DNA of 64,000 nt from the NCBI RefSeq assembly GCF_036226445.1, contig NZ_CP108474.1, forward strand, positions 7,440,001 through 7,504,000, read 5' to 3'. Below, piece by piece: positions 23,907 to 29,680 of this stretch; position 1 is the first letter of the stretch, and each line of letters starts with the position of its first letter. Source of the stretch: Streptomyces sp. NBC_01255. Its GTDB lineage: Bacteria > Actinomycetota > Actinomycetes > Streptomycetales > Streptomycetaceae. Position numbers and translations under genes: made by a program. The notes below the pieces were generated by a model. The model did not search any database. It saw nothing but the letters and a program-made list of their open reading frames with translations, and was not told the origin of the DNA.

Positions 23907-24131
23907 TCAGGCCGCCTCGTACTGATGAGCCCACCCGCCACGCCACTCGACCCAGCTCGGGTCGTCGAGGATCCGCTCGGCGTCAGGCAGGCCTGCACGC
24001 CGCAGGAACTCAACGAGGTCGTGGTCGTCGTGCGCCAGGCCGAGGATCTCGCCGCCTGCCGTGACTCTGCGGCCGCGGGAAGCGCTGGGGCGGTGGACGA
24101 CTATCGGTGCTCCCATACCTCCAGGGTGCAC
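23907..24131 (-). CDS. Small hypothetical protein
   Basis: About 69-74 residues: MGAPIVVHRPSASRGRRVTA, GEILGLAHDDHDLVEFLRRA, PDAERILDDPSWVEWRGGWA, HQYEAA. The pattern (a basic N-terminal strand, an acidic helix, a Trp-rich end) is that of a conserved short Streptomyces protein of unknown role that often accompanies mobile DNA. The start is uncertain: GTG at 24131, or ATG at 24116, which sits immediately after GGAGGT. Confidence 0.55.
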   Translation of the reverse strand: MHPGGMGAPIVVHRPSASRGRRVTAGGEILGLAHDDHDLVEFLRRAGLPDAERILDDPSWVEWRGGWAHQYEAA

Positions 24132-24300
24132 CTAGGGCCTGTCCGGCGGATCATGGCCGGGGCCGCGGCGCCTGGCACGGCACCTCGCCGCGTTGCCGAA
24201 ACCCCCGAATAGCTCCGCTATTAGTGCGCTCCGGCGCCTTGCGATGCACCGCACCAGACGCCGCGACCTATCCGACCCTGATCCGCCGGACAGGCCCTAG
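24132..24300. mobile_element. MITE-like element with perfect 18-bp terminal inverted repeats and CTAG target duplication
   Basis: GGCCTGTCCGGCGGATCA (24136-24153) is the exact inverse of TGATCCGCCGGACAGGCC (24279-24296). The 161-bp unit is bordered on both sides by CTAG (24132-24135, 24297-24300). It contains no gene, and its interior is GC-rich and partly self-complementary. A CTAG duplication is the target preference of one group of IS5-family transposons, so this is best read as a non-autonomous derivative mobilised by such an element in trans. Confidence 0.75.
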
Positions 24301-24407
24301 GTCCAGGCGTCGGCGCTGTAGGAGCCGGCCTGCGCTGCCTGCTGGGCGGCGGCGGCCTGCTGTAGCTGGATGAGTTCGTCAGAGGGTTCGATCGGCGCGG
24401 GCGGATC

Positions 24408-24587
24408 CTATGCGGCCAGCTCCTGCTCGACGCCGTTCGCCTCGGCCCAGGCCGCCAGGAGTACCCGATAGATCCGCTGCTCGTCGGCGGTCAGTGACCG
24501 CCGCTCTTCGCCGGCACGCGCCCACAGGGTGCGGATGGCGTCGTTCAGGGCATCGGGGCTGGGGGTCTCTCTGTAGCGATCGGACAT
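24408..24587 (-). CDS. Small hypothetical protein
   Basis: 59 residues (MSDRYRETPSPDALNDAIRT, LWARAGEERRSLTADEQRIY, RVLLAAWAEANGVEQELAA), entirely helical and charged, with codon use like real genes. The ribosome site is weak (TTGGA). No family recognised. It lies between the MITE and the right end of the island. Confidence 0.5.
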   Translation of the reverse strand: MSDRYRETPSPDALNDAIRTLWARAGEERRSLTADEQRIYRVLLAAWAEANGVEQELAA

Positions 24588-24756
24588 GCATCCAAGGCTA
24601 TGCCCCGGGTCTGGCAAAGCTGGCACTCTCCGGGCGTGCGTTCCGCCACGCTCCCAGTGTGTCGCCTTCTCGCCAGGGCGTGTCTCAAGGTCGCCCGTGG
24701 ATCGCCCCGTGGGTCAGTGGCGGTCGCGCCGCGAGGGTAGGGGTATGTTGGCCGCA

Positions 24757-24772
24757 TCGAACATGTGTTCGC
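24757..24772. promoter_or_regulatory. LexA (SOS) box-like palindrome
   Basis: TCGAACATGTGTTCGC fits the actinobacterial LexA operator TCGAAC-N4-GTTCGA in 11 of 12 specified positions. It lies 322 bp inside the right repeat. No intact gene follows closely on either strand; the leftward side starts with a short open frame (MFDAANIPLPSRRDRH). It may have controlled an excision or mobility gene that is now lost. Confidence 0.5.
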
Positions 24773-24891
24773 TTGTTCGGGTGAACCCGGTGTGCGCCTC
24801 TATCGATCCGGCAAGGTGACTGGTCCCTCACCTATAGGCGCGTCGGGGTTGTCCGACAGTGACCCGCTCCGTGGCGGCCTCGATGCGAGGT

Positions 24892-24920
24892 GGCCCCCCT
24901 CCATCGATCGGAGGGGGGCC
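24892..24920. terminator. Strong hairpin, terminator-like
   Basis: GGCCCCCCTCC and GGAGGGGGGCC form a perfect 11-bp stem around ATCGATC, followed by GATTTCATT. It would terminate rightward transcription leaving the island before the right repeat. Confidence 0.65.
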
Positions 24921-24960
24921 GATTTCATTCGGTCGTGCACTTGGAACAGGCGCACTGCCC

Positions 24961-24980
24961 CTGGGGGATTCCTGGGAGAT
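24961..24980 (+). repeat. Right arm-type motif: CTGGGGGAT-TC-CTGGGAGAT
   Basis: Matches the left motif at 4029-4048 in 18 of 20 bases and in the same orientation. It ends 114 bp before the right 84-bp repeat. See the left motif for the proposed role. Confidence 0.6.
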
Positions 24981-25094
24981 GATCATGCTTGCGGAAGCCG
25001 GAGTAACCCGGGGGAGCGCCCACGCAGAGTGGGGGAAGAGGGCTTGCTGTAGGGGTCTTCCTGGCGCTGTGAGCCTTCTGCCGGTAGGCGGAAT

Positions 25095-25178
25095 CCGCGA
25101 CGCGGCCATCTACGCGATCTTCGAGGGCACGAGCGAGATCCAGCGCATGGTGATCAGCCGCGCGCTCGCGAAGTAACG
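25095..25178 (+). repeat. Right 84-bp direct repeat, putative attR core
   Basis: A duplicated 3' end of the acyl-CoA dehydrogenase gene (AIYAIFEGTSEIQRMVISRA and stop) with no upstream part of that gene, 82/84 identical to 3832-3915. A frame open back to 24859 reads through it, but its upstream residues have no relation to the enzyme. It marks the right boundary of the island. Confidence 0.85.
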
Positions 25179-25239
25179 AATCGGGTCCTGGTGGCGCGGG
25201 GGACGGCCCGCCCCGCGTCACCCCGGCTCACTGACACTC

Positions 25240-25294
25240 GCCCGAAGGACGCCCGAAGGACGCCCGGCAGCCGCCCGGCAGCCGCCCGGCAGCC
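25240..25294 (+). repeat. Five tandem 11-bp units
   Basis: GCCCGAAGGAC twice, then GCCCGGCAGCC three times, in perfect register and followed by a partial unit (GCACGG). It lies between the right repeat and the cytochrome P450 gene. No hairpin or gene is involved. Confidence 0.75.
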
Positions 25295-25406
25295 GCACGG
25301 GCCGGACCAATCGGCCGGATTCGGACGGATGTTCAACACAACCTACTTGTGGGTTACTTCCTGGGGGAGAATCGCCCCGCCGGTGACGATCAAGGGGGAA
25401 CCGATC

Positions 25407-26780
25407 ATGGCCACCACCACCCGGGCCGAAGCGCCCGACCTCGCGGGACTGCCACTGCTCGGCTCCCTGTTCGACCTCAAGAACGACTCGCTCGGCACCT
25501 TCCTGCGCGCCCAGCGCGAGCACGGCGACGTCGTCCGGATCACCGCCGGGCCGCCCGGGATCCGCGCCACCGTCTACGGCGTCTTCTCCGCCGAGGGAGC
25601 GCAGCAGGTCCTCGCCGGCGAATCGGCCAACTTCCGCAAGGACAACGCCTTCTACCAGGAGGTACGCGAGTCCTTCGGCAACGGCCTGCTCACCAGCCAG
25701 GACGAGGACTACCTCCGTCAGCGCCGGCTCGTCCAGCCCCTCTTCACCAAGCGCCGCGTCGACGGCTACGCCGAGGCCATCGCCGCCGAGGTCACCGCCC
25801 TCACGGACGAGTGGCACGAGGACGGGGCCTTCACCGTCGACGTTCTCAAGGAGATGACCCGGCTCGCGCTCCGCGCCGTCGCCCGCATCCTCTTCGGCAC
25901 CGACGTCGACGCGGCCGTCGAGATCGTCGAGCGCTGCTTCCCCGAGGTCGGCGCCTATGTGCTCCGCCGCGGTTTCTCCCCGCTGAACACGCCCCGCGCC
26001 TGGCCCACCCCCGGCAACCGCCGGGCCGCCGCCGTCCACAAGGCGCTGTACGAGGTCTGCGACCGGATCATCGCCGAGCGCCGGGAGTCCGGCCGTGCCC
26101 CCGGTGACGGACAGGACCTCCTCACGCTCCTCGCCGAGACGGAGAGCACCGAGCACGGAAGTTTCAGCGCCGCCGAACTGCGTGAGCAGGTCCTCGTCTT
26201 CCTCGTCGCGGGCCACGAGACGACCGCGACGTCCCTCGGCTTCGCCCTCCACCTCCTCGCCCGTCACCCGGAGGCCCAGAAGCGGGCGCACGAGGAGGTC
26301 GACCGGGTCCTCGCCGGCCGCACCCCCGGCGCTGCCGACCTGGACTCCCTGCCGTACGTCACGCAGGTCCTCAAGGAGGCCATGCGGCTCTTCCCGGCCG
26401 CGGCCGTCATCGGCCGCCGCGCCGTCGCCGCCACCGAGATCGACGGCATCGCCATCCCGGCCGGCGCGGACGTCATCGTCGCCCCCTGGGTCACCCACCG
26501 CCACCCGGCCTACTGGGAGGACCCGGAGCGCTTCGACCCCGACCGCTTCACGCCCGAGGCGGAGGCCGCCCGTCCCCGGTACGCCTGGTTCCCCTTCGGC
26601 GGCGGACCCCGCGCCTGCATCGGCCAGCACTTCTCGATGCTGGAGTCGGTGGTCGCCCTGGCGATGCTCCTCCAGAAGTACGCGTTCGAGGCCGTCGACG
26701 CCGAGGTCCCGGTCGCGGCCGCGATCACGCTCCAGGCGGCGGGTCCGGCCCGCTGCCGGCTCCGCCCCCGTACCACCTGA
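25407..26780 (+). CDS. Cytochrome P450
   Basis: 457 residues; a heme monooxygenase of the soluble bacterial type. I-helix AGHETTA (about residue 268), ExxR helix KEAMR (about 322), and the heme-binding loop FPFGGGPRACIG with the axial Cys at about 404. The ATG (MATTTRAEA) follows AAGGGGG at eight bases. The sequence pattern (FALHLLARHPEAQKRAHEEV, GRRAVAATEIDG, VAPWVTHRHPAYWEDPERFD) is that of fatty-acid or terpene-type P450s of actinobacteria. The substrate is unknown. No ferredoxin gene is adjacent, so electron partners must be encoded elsewhere. It is the first intact chromosomal gene to the right of the island. Confidence 0.93.
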   Translation: MATTTRAEAPDLAGLPLLGSLFDLKNDSLGTFLRAQREHGDVVRITAGPPGIRATVYGVFSAEGAQQVLAGESANFRKDNAFYQEVRESFGNGLLTSQDEDYLRQRRLVQPLFTKRRVDGYAEAIAAEVTALTDEWHEDGAFTVDVLKEMTRLALRAVARILFGTDVDAAVEIVERCFPEVGAYVLRRGFSPLNTPRAWPTPGNRRAAAVHKALYEVCDRIIAERRESGRAPGDGQDLLTLLAETESTEHGSFSAAELREQVLVFLVAGHETTATSLGFALHLLARHPEAQKRAHEEVDRVLAGRTPGAADLDSLPYVTQVLKEAMRLFPAAAVIGRRAVAATEIDGIAIPAGADVIVAPWVTHRHPAYWEDPERFDPDRFTPEAEAARPRYAWFPFGGGPRACIGQHFSMLESVVALAMLLQKYAFEAVDAEVPVAAAITLQAAGPARCRLRPRTT

Positions 26781-26790
26781 GCAGCCCGCG

Positions 26791-26826
26791 GCCCCCGGAC
26801 ACCGTCACCCGACGGCGTACGGGGGC
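26791..26826. terminator. Bidirectional terminator between P450 and glutathione peroxidase genes
   Basis: GCCCCCGGACACCGTC and GACGGCGTACGGGGGC pair over 16 bp with two mismatches around loop ACCC. It lies between two convergent stop codons. Confidence 0.65.
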
Positions 26827-26851
26827 TACGGCCCACGTCGGCCCGGCCGCC

Positions 26852-27334
26852 TCAGACGAGCTGCGCCTCGATCGCGGAGACGACCTCCGCGGCGTCCGGC
26901 TCGGTGCGCGGACGGAAGCGGGTGACCCCGCCGTCCTTGCCGACGAGGAACTTCTCGAAGTTCCACTGGACGTCCCCGGCCTCGCCCTCGGCGTCCGCGA
27001 CCTTGGTCAGCTCCGTGTAGAGCGGGTGGCGGCCGTCGCCGTTGACGTCGGTCTTCTCCAGGAGCGGGAAGGACACCCCGTACGTCGCCGAGCAGAAGGT
27101 CTGGATCTCGTCCGCGCTGCCCGGCTCCTGGCCCGCGAACTGGTTGCAGGGCACCCCGAGCACGGTGAAGCCGCGCTCCCCGTACGCCTTCTGCAGCCGC
27201 TCGAGACCCGCGTACTGCGGGGTCAGACCGCACTTCGAGGCCACGTTCACGACGAGGACCGCGTGGTCCCGGTAGTCGGCGAGGGAGACGGACTCCCCGG
27301 TCAGGGTCTTCAGGGGGATGTCGTACAGGCTCAT
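26852..27334 (-). CDS. Glutathione peroxidase-family thiol peroxidase
   Basis: 160 residues reducing hydroperoxides in the cytosol. In bacteria lacking glutathione these usually draw electrons from thioredoxin. The catalytic tetrad is present: Cys in VASKCGLTPQY (residue about 35), Gln in PCNQFAGQEPG, Trp and Asn in WNFEKFLV. It is Cys- rather than Sec-containing. The ATG (MSLYDIP) follows CAGGAGCGG. It is divergent from the DUF6011 gene with only 36 bp between them, so their promoters overlap. Confidence 0.93.
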   Translation of the reverse strand: MSLYDIPLKTLTGESVSLADYRDHAVLVVNVASKCGLTPQYAGLERLQKAYGERGFTVLGVPCNQFAGQEPGSADEIQTFCSATYGVSFPLLEKTDVNGDGRHPLYTELTKVADAEGEAGDVQWNFEKFLVGKDGGVTRFRPRTEPDAAEVVSAIEAQLV

Positions 27335-27370
27335 GGACCGCTCCTGGTCGAAATGGGGTTTGATCTCTCC

Positions 27371-27595
27371 ATGGGTGACGAACGACTGGCGATCGCGATC
27401 GATTCCGCACCGGAGGACGAGCCCCACCGAGTGTGCTGCCGCCTCTGCGGCCGCCCGCTGACCGGAGCCGACTCCCGCCGCACGGGCCTCGGCCCGACCT
27501 GCGACGCCAAACTCCACCCGCCGGGCCCCGACATCCGCTCCCGTCGCCACGAGGTCGTCCAGGACACCCTCCCGGGCATCGACGACGCACCGTAG
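27371..27595 (+). CDS. DUF6011-type small zinc-ribbon protein
   Basis: 74 residues. RVCCRLCGRPLTGADSRRTG and LGPTCDAKL give a single CxxC...C/H-type metal site, as in DUF6011 domains, which are often annotated in Streptomyces and actinophages with no known function. The protein begins MGDERLAIAIDSAPEDEP. No clear ribosome site; CTCTCC directly precedes the ATG. Divergent from the peroxidase gene. Confidence 0.7.
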   Translation: MGDERLAIAIDSAPEDEPHRVCCRLCGRPLTGADSRRTGLGPTCDAKLHPPGPDIRSRRHEVVQDTLPGIDDAP

Positions 27596-27713
27596 CCCCG
27601 GGACCCCGGGACCCCGGGGGACGCTATCAGGCGCCAAATCGATCGCCCAGGGAAATTCGGTTCGGCACAGTGATCGTCGATGAGAGCGAAACCCGAGCCA
27701 CCGGAGTCCTGAC

Positions 27714-28784
27714 ATGTCGACACTGCGCGTCACCGCCGAAGTCCTGACCGTCCACCCCCACCCCAACGCCGACGCCCTGGAACTCGCCCAGGTCGGCCTC
27801 TACCGGGCCGTCGTCGCCAAGGGCGCCTACCGGACCGGCGACACGGCCCTCTACATACCGGAGCAGGCGATCCTGCCCGCCGCCCTCGTCGACGAGCTCG
27901 GACTGACCGGCCGCCTGGCCGGGAAACAGTCCGACCGCGTCAAGGCCGTACGGCTGCGCGGCGAGCTGTCGCAGGGCATCGTGTGCCGCCCCGGCGCGCT
28001 CGCGGACGCCGACCTGGACCGGGCCGCGGCCGAGGGGACCGACTTCGCGGAGACGCTCGGCATCACCAAATGGGTCCCGCCGGTCCCGACCACCATGAAC
28101 GGCGACGTCGAGTCCGCCCCCGACCTGTTGCCCTGGGTCGACATCGAGAACCTCCAGCGCTACCCGGACGTCTTCGAGCCCGGCGAGCCCGTCGTCCTGA
28201 CGGAGAAGCTCCACGGCACGGCCTGCCTGCTGACCTGGCACGCCGAGGACGGGCGCGTCCAGGTCTCCTCCAAGGGGTACGGGGCGAAGGGCCTCGCCCT
28301 CCAGGAGGACCCGCGCAACCTGTACTGGCGCGCCGTCCACGCGCACGGGCTGCCCGCCGTCGCCGAGCGGCTCGCCGCGCGCCTCGGCGCCCGCCGCGTC
28401 GGGTTCTTCGGCGAGGTCTACGGAGCCGGGGTCCAGGACCTCGCGTACGGCGCCGACGGCCGCTCCGGGACCGTCGGCTATGCGCTGTTCGACGTCTCGG
28501 CCGAGATCGACGGCCAGGTCCACTGGCTGACCCCGGCCGAGGTCCTCGCACCCGGCGAGGTGCCCCTCGTCCCGTGCCTCTACTCCGGCCCGTACGACCT
28601 GGACACGGTCCTCGCGCACGCCAGCGGCCGGGAGACCGTCTCCGGGCGCGAGACGCACCTGCGGGAGGGCGTCGTCATCCGACCCGCCACCGAGCGGTAC
28701 AGCCCGGTCGTCGGCGGCCGGGCGATCGCCAAGGCGGTCAGCCCGGCCTACCTGACCAGGAAGGGCGGCACGGAGTTCGAGTGA
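27714..28784 (+). CDS. ATP-dependent RNA ligase of the Deinococcus Rnl5 (DraRnl) type
   Basis: 356 residues. Nucleotidyltransferase motif I is TEKLHGT with the adenylated Lys at about residue 165. Motif IV is EGVVIRP (about 322) and motif V has AKAVSPAYL (about 342). The N-terminal 120 residues form the OB-like domain (LTVHPHPNADALELAQVG) that distinguishes the DraRnl branch. The family seals nicks in duplexes with 3'-OH RNA ends, so the protein probably repairs RNA. GGAG lies 8-11 bp before the ATG. No RtcB or Pnkp neighbour is present. Confidence 0.85.
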   Translation: MSTLRVTAEVLTVHPHPNADALELAQVGLYRAVVAKGAYRTGDTALYIPEQAILPAALVDELGLTGRLAGKQSDRVKAVRLRGELSQGIVCRPGALADADLDRAAAEGTDFAETLGITKWVPPVPTTMNGDVESAPDLLPWVDIENLQRYPDVFEPGEPVVLTEKLHGTACLLTWHAEDGRVQVSSKGYGAKGLALQEDPRNLYWRAVHAHGLPAVAERLAARLGARRVGFFGEVYGAGVQDLAYGADGRSGTVGYALFDVSAEIDGQVHWLTPAEVLAPGEVPLVPCLYSGPYDLDTVLAHASGRETVSGRETHLREGVVIRPATERYSPVVGGRAIAKAVSPAYLTRKGGTEFE

Positions 28785-28802
28785 CCGGACCTGCCCGGAG
28801 CC

Positions 28803-29666
28803 TCAGAGCTTCCTGAACAGGCCCTCCTGGACCACCGACACGAGGAGCCGGCCCTCGCGGTCGTAGATCCGGCCCCGCGCGAGCCCCCGGCCGCCGGTCG
28901 CGATGGGCGACTCCTGGTCGTAGAGGAACCACTCGTCGGCGCGGAACGGCCGGTGGAACCACATCGCGTGGTCCAGCGACGCCATGTCGAAGCCGCGCGG
29001 ACCCCACAGGGGCTCCACGGGGATCCGCACCGCGTCCAGGAGCGTCATGTCCGAGGCGTACGTCAGCGCGCAGGTGTGGACCAGCGGGTCGTCGCCGAGC
29101 GGCCCCACGGCCCGCATCCACACCGCGCTGCGCGGATCCGCGCCCGTGACCTCGTCCTGGGTCCAGCGCAGCCGGTCCACGTACCGGATGTCGAAGGGCT
29201 GCCGGCGGGCCATCCGCTCCAGGGCCTCCGGCAGCGCGCCCAGGTGCTGGCGGATCTCGTCGGCGAGGTTCGGCAGGCTCTCGGGGTCGGTGAGGTGCCG
29301 TGGCGGCAGCTGATGCTCGAAGGCGCCGTCCTCCGGCTTGTGGAAGGAGGCCGTCAGATTGAAGATCGTCCGCCCCTCCTGGACCGCCGTGACCCGGCGG
29401 GTCGTGAACGACCGGCCGTCCCGCACCCGCTCCACCTGGTACACGATCGGCACGCCGGGCCGGCCGGGACGCAGGAAGTAGGCGTGCAGCGAGTGCACCG
29501 GCCGGTCGCCCTCGGTGGTCCGGCCGGCCGCGACGAGGGCCTGCCCGGCGACCTGCCCGCCGAAGACCCGTTGCAGCGACTCCTGCGGGCTCCGCCCACG
29601 GAAGATGTTGACCTCGATCCGCTCCAGATCGAGCAGATCGACGAGCCTCTCGGCGGGGTTGGTCAC
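28803..29666 (-). CDS. tesB: Acyl-CoA thioesterase II
   Basis: 287 residues, a double hot-dog fold enzyme hydrolysing acyl-CoA to free acid and CoA. Characteristic segments: FGGQVAGQALVAAGRT, HSLHAYFLRPGRPGVPIVYQ, SFHKPEDGAFEHQ, ALTYASDMTLLD and SLDHAMWFHRPFRADEWFLY, which include the Asp, Thr and Gln of the TesB active site. The GTG start has GGAGAG seven bases upstream. It begins 14 bp after the helicase stop on the same strand, so the two are probably co-transcribed. Confidence 0.92.
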   Translation of the reverse strand: MTNPAERLVDLLDLERIEVNIFRGRSPQESLQRVFGGQVAGQALVAAGRTTEGDRPVHSLHAYFLRPGRPGVPIVYQVERVRDGRSFTTRRVTAVQEGRTIFNLTASFHKPEDGAFEHQLPPRHLTDPESLPNLADEIRQHLGALPEALERMARRQPFDIRYVDRLRWTQDEVTGADPRSAVWMRAVGPLGDDPLVHTCALTYASDMTLLDAVRIPVEPLWGPRGFDMASLDHAMWFHRPFRADEWFLYDQESPIATGGRGLARGRIYDREGRLLVSVVQEGLFRKL

Positions 29667-29680
29667 GACCGGTCTCTCCT

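Noticed and set aside
24859..25176. Open frame of about 105 codons ending in the acyl-CoA dehydrogenase C-terminus
   Set aside because: Only the last 28 codons resemble the enzyme. The upstream part crosses a terminator-like hairpin and has no ribosome site. It is the att duplication, not a gene.
25240..25294. CRISPR-like array
   Set aside because: Units are 11 bp with no spacers. It is a simple tandem repeat. No cas gene or spaced repeat was seen anywhere in the window.
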